Counted from the first letter of the stretch, positions 6,947 through 16,340 are shown. The stretch: 64,000 nucleotides of DNA from an uncultured Robinsoniella sp. (GCA_900540475.1 UQGG01000019.1:1-64000), one strand, 5' to 3'. Translations and numbers: made by a program. Notes: generated by a model from the letters alone, not told the origin.

Positions 6947-8149
6947 TTACTGATTTAATGATGTTAGAATCGCATCTTTTAATTCTGCTACATTTGCAAG
7001 CCCCGCCGGCTTTAGCGTAGATTTAATGGAAACTTCTCCAAGGATCTCGATTTCTTTCATTTCCTCTAGGATTTTTTTCACCTGTTTGGAAGCGGTAGGT
7101 GCCCAGGTACCGTTATCCAGTATACCAACTTTACGGTTTCTAAGTCCCAGTGCTTTCATATCAAGCAGGAAAGATTCCATAGCTGGATAGATTCCTCCGT
7201 TATAGGTAGGTGTAGCTACAACGATATGGCTGCAGCGGAATGCTTCTGCAATTAAATGGGACACATGTGTTACGGAAGCGTCATAAACAGCAATATTTTT
7301 CACGCCTGCATCCGCCAGGGACATCGCCAGTACATTGGCTGCATTTTCCGTGTTGCCATACATGGAACCATAGACAATCACCACACTGTTATCTTCCGGC
7401 TCATAGCGGCTCCATTTATCATACTTATCTATGAAATAACCCAGATCGCTTCTCCATACGGGTCCATGAAGGGGACAGATCATTTCGATATCCAGTGTTG
7501 CTGCTTTTTTCAGCAGTGCCTGTACCTGTACCCCGTATTTTCCAACGATATTGGTATAGTAGCGCCTTGCATCATCCAGCCAGTCCCGGTCAAAATTCAT
7601 TTCATCATTAAAGATATTGCCGTTTAATGCTCCAAAAGTTCCAAATCCGTCTGCGGAAAACAGTACTTTTTCAGATTTTTCATAAGCCACCATGACTTCC
7701 GGCCAATGTACCATCGGTGCCATAAAGAACTGCAGGGTATGTACTCCAAGTGAAAGTTCTTCTTTTTCTTTCACTTCAATCACTTTGCCTTCCAGATCCA
7801 TTTCATAGAACTGTTTGATCATTTGTACTGTCTTTGCATTTCCAACCAGTTTCATTTCCGGATATAATCTTACCAGAACTTCAATATTGGCACAGTGGTC
7901 CGGTTCCATATGATTGATTACTAAATAATCCAGATTTCTGCCGTTTAACACATATTGAACATTTTCAATGAACTGGCGGCTAATGGAAAAATCCACGGTA
8001 TCCATAAGTGTTGTTTTTTCATCCATAATTAAATAGGAATTATAAGATACTCCTCTTGGAATCGGGAATAAATTTTCAAATAAGGCAAGTCTTCTGTCGT
8101 TTCCGCCTACCCAATAAATATTGTCCGTTACTTTTCTTGTGCAATGCAT
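6947..8149 (-). CDS. fprA: Flavodiiron protein FprA (A-type flavoprotein)
   Basis: A 400-aa cytoplasmic flavodiiron oxidoreductase that reduces O2 (or NO) to protect oxygen-sensitive enzymes such as CODH/ACS and the hydrogenase. The metallo-beta-lactamase domain shows the di-iron ligands in HMEPDHC, HWPE, SADGFGTF and PLHGPVW. The C-terminal flavodoxin domain has the FMN loop VYGSMYGNTENAA. The frame can be opened at GTG codons at 8161 and 8158, but these touch the GGAA purine run. I chose the ATG at 8149, which gives the family-typical start MHCTRKVTDNIYWVGGN. It is monocistronic, with its own promoter and terminator. Confidence 0.95.
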   Translation of the reverse strand: MHCTRKVTDNIYWVGGNDRRLALFENLFPIPRGVSYNSYLIMDEKTTLMDTVDFSISRQFIENVQYVLNGRNLDYLVINHMEPDHCANIEVLVRLYPEMKLVGNAKTVQMIKQFYEMDLEGKVIEVKEKEELSLGVHTLQFFMAPMVHWPEVMVAYEKSEKVLFSADGFGTFGALNGNIFNDEMNFDRDWLDDARRYYTNIVGKYGVQVQALLKKAATLDIEMICPLHGPVWRSDLGYFIDKYDKWSRYEPEDNSVVIVYGSMYGNTENAANVLAMSLADAGVKNIAVYDASVTHVSHLIAEAFRCSHIVVATPTYNGGIYPAMESFLLDMKALGLRNRKVGILDNGTWAPTASKQVKKILEEMKEIEILGEVSIKSTLKPAGLANVAELKDAILTSLNQ

Positions 8150-8206
8150 AGGTATCACCACGTTCCTTTCCAGCTTCTATATTGTACTTCAATACTTTCC
8201 TTTTAG

Positions 8207-8234
8207 ATTGTAACATTTATTCGAATAATTGCAA
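8207..8234 (-). promoter_or_regulatory. fprA promoter with a palindromic spacer
   Basis: TTGCAA (8229-8234), a 16-bp spacer and TACAAT (8207-8212). The spacer contains the perfect palindrome TTATTCGAATAA (8217-8228), positioned so that a bound repressor would block RNA polymerase. The regulator is unknown. Confidence 0.6.
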
Positions 8235-8312
8235 GAGATAAACACTTTAAATTTCCTTTATCCATGAATTTTATGAAGATTTGTCGAATGAACTGGCTTA
8301 CGGAAACGCTGT

Positions 8313-9071
8313 CTATACAGCCAGCACAAATTTTTTTCCTTTAACATCAGCAATATCCAGCCGGATTCCATAGAGAGACTGGATTGCATCGGAGTCAATT
8401 ACTGTTTCCGGCTTTCCATGAACTGCAATTTTCCCTTTTTTCAAGCCGATTACGTTGTCACTGAAGTACATAGCCTGATTGATATCATGAAGCACCATAA
8501 TAATCGTGATTCCATACTCCCGGTTCAGCTTCTTTACCAATTCCAGAATTTCGATCTGGTATCGGATATCCAGATACGTTGTAGGTTCATCCAGAAATAA
8601 TATCTTGGTATTCTGGGCAAGCGCCATTGCAATCCAGACACGTTGTTTTTGTCCACCGGAAAGCTTTGCTACTTCCCGCTCTTTATATTTTTCAATATTT
8701 GTCACTTCCATCGCCCAGGAAATCATCTTTTCATCCTCTTCATTCCGGCTTTGCATCATTTTGGCATAAGGGGTTCGTCCGTAGGAAACCAGTTTTTCTA
8801 CGCTTATATCACTGCTTGAGGAATTGTACTGGTGGACGATAGACACTTTTCTGGCGAAGTCTTTTAATTTCATATTTCGGACATTCTTTCCATTCAGATA
8901 AATCTTCCCCTTGTCCGGCACCAGATTTTTAGTCATGAGGGAAAACAGGGTTGACTTGCCGCATCCGTTTGCCCCCATAATCGTTGTAATCTTCCCCATT
9001 TCCACCTGGAATGATATATCATCCAGAATCTTGTTTTTCCCATAGGAAAAGGATAGGTTTTTAACTTCCAT
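8313..9071 (-). CDS. Iron/haem ABC transporter ATPase (FecE/FhuC family)
   Basis: A 252-aa ABC ATPase with Walker A GANGCGKST, signature LSGGQKQR, Walker B ILFLDEPTTYLD and a switch histidine in VLHDINQ. It belongs to the family serving siderophore, haem and B12 importers. Its ATG overlaps the permease stop by 11 bp and is preceded by AAGGAGGAG. It powers the permease and IsdE-like binding protein encoded upstream. It is the last gene of the haem locus. I saw no clear terminator in the 160 bp before fprA. Confidence 0.92.
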   Translation of the reverse strand: MEVKNLSFSYGKNKILDDISFQVEMGKITTIMGANGCGKSTLFSLMTKNLVPDKGKIYLNGKNVRNMKLKDFARKVSIVHQYNSSSSDISVEKLVSYGRTPYAKMMQSRNEEDEKMISWAMEVTNIEKYKEREVAKLSGGQKQRVWIAMALAQNTKILFLDEPTTYLDIRYQIEILELVKKLNREYGITIIMVLHDINQAMYFSDNVIGLKKGKIAVHGKPETVIDSDAIQSLYGIRLDIADVKGKKFVLAV

Positions 9072-10101
9072 ACTTTGAACTCCTCCTTAACAGAACTATA
9101 AAGAATGGTCCTCCCACCACAGACATGATAATAGAGGCGGAGACCTCATAGGGGGCGGCTGCGGTTCTACCGATGGTATCCGCCAGAAGAAACGTAAACG
9201 CCCCAAGCAGCATGGAAAAGGGAAGAAGCACCTTATGGTCCGATCCCACCAGAATTCTTCCGATATGGGGAACGATCAGCCCTAAAAATCCGATCACACC
9301 TGCCACTGCTGTAGAAATACTGGCGAGCAGCACAGCTACACAGGAGATTACAATACGGACTGTATTGACATTTACCCCAAGTCCTCTAGCCGTTTTGTCT
9401 TCCAGGGATAACAGGTTGCATTTCCCGGAAAATACCATGGATAAGACCAGTCCAGCCACAACATACCATACAAGTGTATGGACATCATCCCAGGTCTTCA
9501 TGGTAATATTTCCATTTACAATAGCTGCTACCCCGGACATATTTCCGCCGTTCATAGAATTAAAGGCACTGGAAAGCCCGGAAAACATGGAATTTACGGC
9601 AACACCTACTAAGATAATACGTAGAGGGCTTAGCCCCCCTTTCCAGGAAAGTCCATATACCAGCAAAAAAGCAAGTAAGCCGCCCAGAAATGCAAATACA
9701 GGGGTAAAGAAAAACCACTGAGGCGCAAATGCTGTAATCAGCACTGCCGAAAAACTGGCGCCGCTGGAAATACCGATGATGCCCGGATCCGACAGGGGAT
9801 TTTTCAGAACTGCCTGGAACAGCACGCCGGAAACGGATATTGCCGCTCCTGCCAGCATGGAGATCATGATCCTGGGAAAGCGAAGGTCATATACAGTCGC
9901 AACCTGTTCATCAAACGCCACAAACAGCCCCTTTAATAACTGTACAAACGATACTTTCAGGCTTCCGATGTTGACTGCCAGAAAAAACAGTACCATTAAA
10001 AGTATCGTCATAACGACAAAAGAAACGGTCCTCTGCCCGGACCTGGATATCTTCTTTTTCCTGCCTGCTTCCTGTGTCGTCTGTTCTTTAACTATTTCCA
10101 T
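9061..10101 (-). CDS. Iron/haem ABC transporter permease (FecCD family)
   Basis: A 346-aa polytopic membrane protein of the FecCD/BtuC family. Recognisable segments include GAAISVSGVLFQAVLKNPLS, GLIVPHIGR and the late GAFTFLLADTIGR helix. A hydrophilic 27-residue N-terminal tail precedes the first helix. Translation starts at an ATG after GAGGAGCAGACAC, 14 bp inside the end of the binding-protein gene, which indicates coupling. It forms the membrane channel with the ATPase gene 8313-9071. Confidence 0.92.
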   Translation of the reverse strand: MEIVKEQTTQEAGRKKKISRSGQRTVSFVVMTILLMVLFFLAVNIGSLKVSFVQLLKGLFVAFDEQVATVYDLRFPRIMISMLAGAAISVSGVLFQAVLKNPLSDPGIIGISSGASFSAVLITAFAPQWFFFTPVFAFLGGLLAFLLVYGLSWKGGLSPLRIILVGVAVNSMFSGLSSAFNSMNGGNMSGVAAIVNGNITMKTWDDVHTLVWYVVAGLVLSMVFSGKCNLLSLEDKTARGLGVNVNTVRIVISCVAVLLASISTAVAGVIGFLGLIVPHIGRILVGSDHKVLLPFSMLLGAFTFLLADTIGRTAAAPYEVSASIIMSVVGGPFFIVLLRRSSKYGS

Positions 10102-11110
10102 GTGTCTGCTCCTCGTTTTCTGTCTTGTTCTCGTTCTCCGTGCTGTCCCCGGTTTCTTTCACCGTATCCTTCTCTTCTAAGCTGCTTTCGCTTTCCGGAT
10201 AGAGAAGCGGCTGTAATTCCTCCAGAGCTTCCGGATAATTAAAGGTAGCGCTCATCCCAAATTTGTCATAGGATAAATCATAAACCCTTCCTTCTTTGAC
10301 GGCACGGAAATGCTTCCAGATATCATTCGTCTCAAATTCCTCTGCAAACATTTTCACAACCTGGTCCGGCATGGCGTGGGCTGTTCGCAATATAATATCC
10401 GGGTCTTTACTCTTCATATCTTCTGTGTTTGCGGTAAGGAATTCCTGGTCGCTTCCTGCATAAACATTGAATCCGCCTGCCAGCTCCACCAGACTGCCAA
10501 CGTAGGAATTTTCTGTAGCTACAATATAAGAACCGGGCAATCCCATCAATACCAGCACACGTGGTTTTTCCAGATCTGCATTTTTATCTTTATAAGAATT
10601 ATAAAAATCCAGGAATTCATTAACCAGCGCCTCTGCCTCATCCTCCCGGTTAAAGAGCTGCCCCAGTTCCTGTATAGACTTATACATGCCGGGAACGCTT
10701 TTCAGATTCAAAAAAGCAAAATCCATGCCCGCCGCTTCGTATTTACTCTGCAGATCCGACTGCAGGCTGGAAGGGCTTAATACCCAATCCGGTTTTACCG
10801 ATTTTAAAATCTCCATATCCGGGGACATAGGCGTTCCGATTACTTCCACATCCTGATATCGCTCCGGCAGTGCCGTCAGGCTGCTTTTCGGCACCCCCAC
10901 CAGATCCAGATTCAGCTTTTCGCAGATGGCAACGGTTGCCATGGAGGTTGCTGCAATGCGGTAGTCAGTTGTAGTTGTTACCTCCGTATTCACGGTCTGG
11001 GATACAGCCTTGCTTCCCTGTGTCTGATCTACGCAGCCGCCCAGAGACATCAGGGTACAGAGTCCCAGGATAAGGATTCCGGCTTTTTTCAGTATGGTGC
11101 TTTTAATCAT
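10088..11110 (-). CDS. isdE: IsdE-like haem-binding lipoprotein of the ABC importer
   Basis: A 340-aa periplasmic-binding-type lipoprotein with lipobox LMSLGGC. The sequence strongly resembles staphylococcal IsdE as I know it: VGVPKSSLTALPERYQDV, GTPMSPDMEILKSVKPD, ILRTAHAMP and NDIWKHFRAVKEGRVYDL. IsdE ligates haem with one Met and one His; candidates here are a Met of the SMATVA/PMSPDM region and the His in TAHAMP. The C-terminal tail is rich in Glu, Thr and Asn. I chose the second ATG (11110), nine bases after GGAAGG; the ATG at 11116 is an alternative. It overlaps the upstream NEAT gene. Confidence 0.85.
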   Translation of the reverse strand: MIKSTILKKAGILILGLCTLMSLGGCVDQTQGSKAVSQTVNTEVTTTTDYRIAATSMATVAICEKLNLDLVGVPKSSLTALPERYQDVEVIGTPMSPDMEILKSVKPDWVLSPSSLQSDLQSKYEAAGMDFAFLNLKSVPGMYKSIQELGQLFNREDEAEALVNEFLDFYNSYKDKNADLEKPRVLVLMGLPGSYIVATENSYVGSLVELAGGFNVYAGSDQEFLTANTEDMKSKDPDIILRTAHAMPDQVVKMFAEEFETNDIWKHFRAVKEGRVYDLSYDKFGMSATFNYPEALEELQPLLYPESESSLEEKDTVKETGDSTENENKTENEEQTHGNS

Positions 11111-12212
11111 CGTCATCTTCCTTCCTGCGTTTGTAGATCATATATAGAATTCCGCCTGCAATTGCCATCAATACTACTCCTGTCACAACGCCGGAGACAA
11201 CTGTTACAATGGTCAGTTTCACCATCTGTCCCATATCGCCTGTGCTGCTGCTGGAACCCACAGTACGGTCCTCGTTATCTATGCGCAAAGCCGTTTCTTC
11301 TTCACTCTCCTCTTCCGGGTCTGTAATCGTTTTGGATGCCGATAGGCCATCTACTCCGTCCAGGGGATTATCGGACTTTACTTTGTCCTGGTTATTGGCT
11401 GTCTCCTTCTGCTCTCCGGTCTTTTTTGCTGCCTCCGTTACCTGGGCGGCTGCCGAAACAGCTGCCGGATCTTTCCCGGTCTCTGTCTGGGATGCTTCTG
11501 TCTGGGGTGTGGCTGTTGTGGACTTTGATGCCTGGGACTCTGACGTCTGGGGCGCTGTTGCCTGTGTCTCTGACGCCTGTGTCTCAGGAGCCTGGGTCTG
11601 AGGTGTCTGTGCCTGTGCCTGCAGAGGTGCCTGAGTCTCTGGAGCCTGGGTTTCAGTTGAAACCGTGACAGACTGTATGAAATCCGTGTTATTACCCTGG
11701 GTCAGATCGGAAAAATAATAGTAAAAGATGACATATCTTCCCATTGGTTCCACATAAAACGTACTCCTGACCACTGTGGTTTCAGAAGTCAGCAGGATGC
11801 GGTAATCCGTACAATAGGTTCCGCCTGCGTTTTCCTGCATCACGCTGCCATCCGTACTCATCCAGCTGCTATCTCCCCATTCCTGGACTGCAAACTGCAC
11901 ATCGGAGATCTGATCCGCCAGATAATATCGCACATTGGCATAGGTGTTCCCGTTTTCGTCCACCTCTAAAAGTGCCTGGGTATACAATACGCTTTCCACC
12001 ATAGACTGCCCCAGAACCTGAGACGACTCTCCTCCGGAATCTTCAATTTCTCCGGATACCGGATGGCTGTAACTGGGATGTACGGCTGCGGTATAGACAC
12101 CATTTGCCAAGGCAGCATGAACCGGCAGCACTGAGCCTGTCAAACCGGCTGCCACTGCAATTACCGCAAATACCGCTATCATTTTTTTCAAACTCTTTTT
12201 CACACTTTTCAC
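11103..12212 (-). CDS. Membrane-anchored NEAT-domain haem protein
   Basis: A 369-aa surface protein: signal peptide (residues 1-33), one NEAT-like domain (about 35-175), a Thr/Gln/Ser/Ala-rich linker (about 185-290), a transmembrane helix (about 335-358) and the tail YKRRKEDDDD. The NEAT domain contains LGQSMVESVL, where Isd NEAT domains have the haem-covering 3-10 helix, and VEPMGRYVIFYYYF in the late strand region. There is no sortase motif, so it stays in the membrane. It probably hands haem to the IsdE-like lipoprotein encoded by the overlapping next gene. The start is GTG with a weak ribosome binding site, next to repeat element 12217-12313. Confidence 0.82.
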   Translation of the reverse strand: MKSVKKSLKKMIAVFAVIAVAAGLTGSVLPVHAALANGVYTAAVHPSYSHPVSGEIEDSGGESSQVLGQSMVESVLYTQALLEVDENGNTYANVRYYLADQISDVQFAVQEWGDSSWMSTDGSVMQENAGGTYCTDYRILLTSETTVVRSTFYVEPMGRYVIFYYYFSDLTQGNNTDFIQSVTVSTETQAPETQAPLQAQAQTPQTQAPETQASETQATAPQTSESQASKSTTATPQTEASQTETGKDPAAVSAAAQVTEAAKKTGEQKETANNQDKVKSDNPLDGVDGLSASKTITDPEEESEEETALRIDNEDRTVGSSSSTGDMGQMVKLTIVTVVSGVVTGVVLMAIAGGILYMIYKRRKEDDDD

Positions 12213-12216
12213 CCGC

Positions 12217-12313
12217 TGTATATTGCAGTCTTATCTGCAATACTGCCACAATGATACCGGCTGAAAAAATCTACTTGTGGCACCCTTTCTATCATAAAAT
12301 TTTCTTTCATACT
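12217..12313. repeat. Dispersed hairpin repeat, family 2, copy D
   Basis: This intergenic sequence aligns with the element at 43029-43163. Shared blocks on the plus strand are TATTGCAG...CTGCAATA, TGCCACAAT, GTGGC(A/G)CCCTTTC and ATTTTCTTTCA. It forms a TATTGCAG/CTGCAATA hairpin just upstream of the NEAT gene start. The apparent 68-codon frame beginning MAVLQIRLQY is only the translated repeat. Confidence 0.7.
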
Positions 12314-12315
12314 CA

Positions 12316-15300
12316 TCACCGGTTCCTTCTTTTCACTCTTCTGCCCACGAATACGATTAATGCGCCTAGTGATGCTGCAAACAATATTCCAAAAAGCAGG
12401 ATTGGTGCAGTATCTCCGGTTTTTGCATTTGCTGCGGTTTTTGCATTTGCTGCGGTTTTTGCAGCTGTACTGGCTGTGTTCGGGGTTGTGCCGGAGTTTG
12501 TTTTCGGGGTATTTACAGTGGGTTTACTGGTATTTGGTGTAAGAGCGGAAGCTGTCTTTTCTCCAATAGCAAACAACCCTGTCTTATTTGTTTTAAATAC
12601 ATACATCCCGTCTTCCACGCTGCCTGACAGAAGGGATTTCGTTCCGTCACTGTTCACACGGTATACCCCCGCCTTGGTGCTGGATAAACTGCCAAGAGGA
12701 ATACTGATGGTTATAAATCCTTCGGGCTGTATTTCTTTCCCGTCCAGAGTCAGAATGATGTTGTAAAGCTTAAAACTGCTAAATACCGATGAAAGTGAAG
12801 TCTTGGCACTGGTATAATCCTGTCCCTGGCTGATCTCTGTAACCTCTGCCTTTGCGCCTTCTGGAATCATCCCTTTTTCGGCTGCGATACGTACTCCATT
12901 GACCGTTTTATCAAATGCCGGAGACTGCTCCTGGGGGTCATCGGGCTGTAAATCGGGATCATCCTCCGTGGTGCTTTTCAGCGTAGTCCAGTCTAATTTC
13001 ATCAACACATTCTGTGTACCTGCTCCTGCTGAAATGGCATCCATAATGGGTACAAATACCTGTAGGGGTACAAAACCATTTTCATCGTTTAGCGCCGTTT
13101 TCACCAGTTCAAATGAAACGGTGTCCGGGTAGGGGCTTGCCGCATCATTATAGATATCTACAACCACATTTCCATCGCTGTCCTTCTGGGTAGTCAGTAC
13201 CGTTACATCCTTTAAAGTACCCTGGGGAGTTCCAAGAGAATCATAAGTGTAACCATCCGCATAGTACTTCAATTTGCTTAAATAACCAAAGCTTCCGTTA
13301 ATTTTAAGACCTGTAAAATCCAGAGTCAGACTGTATGTTCCGTCTTTTACCGTTAATTTGACCGTATGGTTAATGGCATCGTTGGACATGGACTTACTAA
13401 CCCGGTCCACTTTGATCATATCGGTATAAACAGAATAGACTCCGTCTTTTAAATTCTTATAGTCCAGGGTTTCATCTGTGGTTTTCTTTAAACCGCTGAT
13501 GGCAGCCGTAAGAGCCTCTGTCTGTGCATCTATGGATGTCTGGGAAGCATCCTTGGCGTCATACACTGCCTGTGCCGCTTTCATCACCGTTTTCAGCGCT
13601 TTTATGGTTGATGCCGTATAAAGATCACTTTGTTCAGCCAGCTTTGCGGCTTCTTCCAGTTTCGATTTTAACTTGCTCTTATCCGTCGTTTTCTTTTTTT
13701 CCAGATTGGCAATTGCAGAATTCAGGGATTTCACAACTTCATCTGCCTCGCTTTGAACCGCCTGGGCATTGTCAGCAATCCTTTGGGCACCTTCCACTGC
13801 ACCTTTCAGGACATTCAGGGACTCTTCGGTATAGACCCCAGTTTGTTCCAGATACCCCTGCGCTTCCTTGATCTTCGCCGTTAGTGCCGTCTTATCAGCC
13901 AGTTTAACCAGCGCTGCAATCCCCTGGTCCAGACTTGTAACCTGTCCGTCAATTTCCGCCTGGGATGCATCTAAATTCCCGAAAACAGTATTGGCTGTCT
14001 CAATCATCGTTTTTAAAGATGCCAGAGACAGGGCTGTATATTCTGTCGTCTTTGACAGATATCCATTTGCCTCTGAAATCTTTGCTTCCAGGGCACTTTT
14101 ATCGGTTATTAATATTTTACCGGTAATGATTTCGACTGCACACTGCAGTGCATCCGCCTGGTTATTGACCTGATCCTGGGATGCATTCATATCGGATGCA
14201 AGTTCTGCCGCTGCTGCAATGGACGCCTGTAAAGCCGCATACGCCTCATTGGAAGCAGTTCCCTGAGCCACGTTTTTCGCACGGGCAATCACTGCATTCA
14301 GAACGGACTTATCCGCATCCAGCCCGGATACCTGCTCCATATTTCCATAATCCAGCTGCAGCCTTGCGTACTGCTTTCCCGCACCGGCTGAAATACCTTC
14401 CATAATGGGCACATATACCTGAACCCAGATTTCACTGTCTCCCAGTGTGACGGGCATGGTCATGGATTTGGGATAAAGCTTTCCTTTCATCAGCGAATCA
14501 ATGCCATTTGACGGATTATTATAGATATCGTATACCCCCTCATAATAAGCCGTTACCGTTGGTGAAAAAACCTGGGTGCCTGCAGGCGGATAACCATCCT
14601 GGTCATAGGCAAGATAATAAAACTGTCCCAGATAACCGGTGCCAAGGGCAATGGACAGGGATACAAAATCCAGAGTCAGGGTTCCTTTTCCGCTGCTCAC
14701 TGTTAAATAGGATGGTTTTTTCAAGGCTGCATTCCCCATGGAATCCTGCCTGTTATTCGCATGTTTTAAAATAGATGGAATGGCATATGTACCGTCCAGT
14801 AACTTCCCTTCCTCCGCTTTTTCAGTCAGCGCTGCTATAGCCCCCCGGACTGCTGATGTATAAATATCCGCCGTCTCCTGAGTAAGCAAGCTGTCATTTA
14901 CCGCTGATTCTGCCGCTGTCACTATTTTATTCAGAGCATCATAACTCTGATCGGTATAATTCCCCTGGGCAATCCCACAAGCCTGGGCAATCGCTGCATT
15001 TAAAGCAGACCGGTCCGTTTGGGACTGCCGGTTGAAGCCTTCCATTTTCTCTGTTTTGGATACCCCGCCGGTTTCAGCCTGTGTTGTCTGCTCCTGGCTT
15101 TCCTCATATGTATTTAAGGCCTCAATCACCATGTCCAATATTTCCATCTGGGCTGCTGCTTCCTCCTCGCCAGCATACGGATCTTCCGCAACCCCACGAG
15201 CTGCGTCAATATATGACTGCATCTGAGCTTTGACATCACTCCCCAATTCCTCCATGAAAGCTTCCGTATAAATCAGCTTTCCCTGAAGCTTCTGCAGGCT

Positions 15301-15396
15301 TCCCCTTTCCCCTGCCATCGCCTCATAAGGACAGGAAGTAATTGCCACAAATAATGCCAAAAGTACTGCAATGGCTCTTTTTATCATACCTTTCAT
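12316..15396 (-). CDS. Cell-surface NEAT/FIVAR protein with two NEAT domains and a sortase-like anchor
   Basis: A 1026-aa exported protein. After a signal peptide (1-28) come a helical FIVAR region, NEAT-like domain 1 (about 200-345, with NRQDSMGNAAL and VQVYVPIMEGI), four FIVAR repeats (about 350-640, each near 65 residues), NEAT-like domain 2 (about 650-800, with SKSMSNDAIN and LQVFVPIMDAI) and a beta-rich domain (about 830-950). The C-terminus has an Ala/Lys/Thr-rich linker, NAKTGD as a likely sortase motif, a hydrophobic helix and RRVKRRNR. FIVAR repeats usually act as stalks or ligand-binding modules. It is a likely wall-anchored haem receptor. Start: AGGAG eight bases before the ATG. 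Confidence 0.85.
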   Translation of the reverse strand: MKGMIKRAIAVLLALFVAITSCPYEAMAGERGSLQKLQGKLIYTEAFMEELGSDVKAQMQSYIDAARGVAEDPYAGEEEAAAQMEILDMVIEALNTYEESQEQTTQAETGGVSKTEKMEGFNRQSQTDRSALNAAIAQACGIAQGNYTDQSYDALNKIVTAAESAVNDSLLTQETADIYTSAVRGAIAALTEKAEEGKLLDGTYAIPSILKHANNRQDSMGNAALKKPSYLTVSSGKGTLTLDFVSLSIALGTGYLGQFYYLAYDQDGYPPAGTQVFSPTVTAYYEGVYDIYNNPSNGIDSLMKGKLYPKSMTMPVTLGDSEIWVQVYVPIMEGISAGAGKQYARLQLDYGNMEQVSGLDADKSVLNAVIARAKNVAQGTASNEAYAALQASIAAAAELASDMNASQDQVNNQADALQCAVEIITGKILITDKSALEAKISEANGYLSKTTEYTALSLASLKTMIETANTVFGNLDASQAEIDGQVTSLDQGIAALVKLADKTALTAKIKEAQGYLEQTGVYTEESLNVLKGAVEGAQRIADNAQAVQSEADEVVKSLNSAIANLEKKKTTDKSKLKSKLEEAAKLAEQSDLYTASTIKALKTVMKAAQAVYDAKDASQTSIDAQTEALTAAISGLKKTTDETLDYKNLKDGVYSVYTDMIKVDRVSKSMSNDAINHTVKLTVKDGTYSLTLDFTGLKINGSFGYLSKLKYYADGYTYDSLGTPQGTLKDVTVLTTQKDSDGNVVVDIYNDAASPYPDTVSFELVKTALNDENGFVPLQVFVPIMDAISAGAGTQNVLMKLDWTTLKSTTEDDPDLQPDDPQEQSPAFDKTVNGVRIAAEKGMIPEGAKAEVTEISQGQDYTSAKTSLSSVFSSFKLYNIILTLDGKEIQPEGFITISIPLGSLSSTKAGVYRVNSDGTKSLLSGSVEDGMYVFKTNKTGLFAIGEKTASALTPNTSKPTVNTPKTNSGTTPNTASTAAKTAANAKTAANAKTGDTAPILLFGILFAASLGALIVFVGRRVKRRNR

Positions 15397-15432
15397 GTTT
15401 CACGCTCCTATTTCTATAATCTCTGCACTGAC

Positions 15433-15448
15433 GTTAGTCTTCGCTAAT
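15433..15448. promoter_or_regulatory. Shared haem-locus operator, copy 1
   Basis: Read on the minus strand this is ATTAGC-N4-ACTAAC, one mismatch from the two other copies (ATTAGC-N4-GCTAAC at 18526 and 24665). It lies 37 bp upstream of the 1026-aa gene, between that gene and the regulator gene. Confidence 0.6.
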
Positions 15449-15462
15449 CATTTAGGTGTTCT

Positions 15463-16290
15463 TTACAGCACCAGTGCCATGGTAAATATTGCTACACTTT
15501 CCGGCATATACATACTGCCTGAAGAGCATTTCATTTTCAGGGGCGCACTGCCCAGTAAGACCCCTTCTCCTTTATTGTAGGTAAATTTCATACAGGAAGT
15601 AGGAAAGCTCCAGATATTATTATTCCGTACAGCTGTCTGAAATTGATGGTTCATCAGATACGCCACCTCATCTACCTGTCCGGACATCATTCCTTTCCCC
15701 GTAGGAAGGGGGCGGACCAGTCGTTTTGACTTCAGATAGACGTATCCCACACCATCCCTGACACGCAAAACGCCCGGGTGGCAGAAGCCTTCATTTGCCA
15801 TGGATACCTTTAGATGTTCTTGGGAATGATCTTTGTAAATCGTATAGGCAATGGAATACTCCCCGTCAGCCAGAAGATAATCGATACACTTTTCGCAGAA
15901 TCCATCCACATCACAGAGGGCACATCTGTTAGCCGCACTCGCCAGTTTCTCGATCAGCAGTTCCCTGGTCTGGTCAGCAGTACACAGCAATAGATGAATT
16001 GCCTGATCCTCCGCCTCCTGAAAAGACATCCCTCCCTCACTGATAAACCAGTTCTGGAGAATTTCTTTTTCGTGATCTATTTTTTTGATCTGCTTTTCTC
16101 CATAGGGCGTAAATTTTAACTCTTTCTCATACAATATTTTTTCATTTGCAAAACTGTCTGCTGCACGGCTTACCGTCGACTTGGAAATATGCAGCTTTTT
16201 TGCTATGTTAGCCGCACTTAGTTCCTTCTCTTCCATTTTCAAAATATTTAACAGAATTTTCACACGTACCGGTGTCAGCTCTGTTCTCAT
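15463..16290 (-). CDS. Winged-helix metal/redox regulator with a Cys4 motif
   Basis: A 275-aa protein. The N-terminal winged helix (about 1-70) has LSAANIAKKLHISKSTVSRA. The next helices resemble the dimerisation domain of DtxR-type regulators (TPYGEKQIKKIDHEKEIL), but the metal-ligand positions look altered. A C-x2-C-x5-C-x2-C motif follows (CALCDVDGFCEKC, about 125-137). The last 130 residues form a domain I do not recognise, rich in Met and Cys near its end. The start is the ATG at 16290, eight bases after GGGAGGAG; an in-frame ATG at 16323 lies inside the preceding hairpin. Its position between haem surface genes makes it the candidate reader of the ATTAGC-N4-GCTAAC sites. MarR family membership is the alternative. 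Confidence 0.65.
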   Translation of the reverse strand: MRTELTPVRVKILLNILKMEEKELSAANIAKKLHISKSTVSRAADSFANEKILYEKELKFTPYGEKQIKKIDHEKEILQNWFISEGGMSFQEAEDQAIHLLLCTADQTRELLIEKLASAANRCALCDVDGFCEKCIDYLLADGEYSIAYTIYKDHSQEHLKVSMANEGFCHPGVLRVRDGVGYVYLKSKRLVRPLPTGKGMMSGQVDEVAYLMNHQFQTAVRNNNIWSFPTSCMKFTYNKGEGVLLGSAPLKMKCSSGSMYMPESVAIFTMALVL

Positions 16291-16305
16291 ACGCTCACTC
16301 CTCCC

Positions 16306-16340
16306 GAAAAGGGGATGCCGCATAACTTATGCCGCATCCC
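16306..16340 (-). terminator. Terminator between the 707-aa surface gene and the regulator
   Basis: GGGATGCGGCATAA pairs with TTATGCGGCATCCC (one mismatch) and is followed by CTTTT on the minus strand. It sits 24 bp after the stop of the 707-aa gene and just before the regulator's ribosome binding site, so regulator expression may depend on readthrough. Confidence 0.75.

Noticed and set aside
12043..12249. 68-codon minus frame beginning MAVLQIRLQY
   Set aside because: Its start lies in repeat family 2 and the rest overlaps the NEAT gene in another frame.
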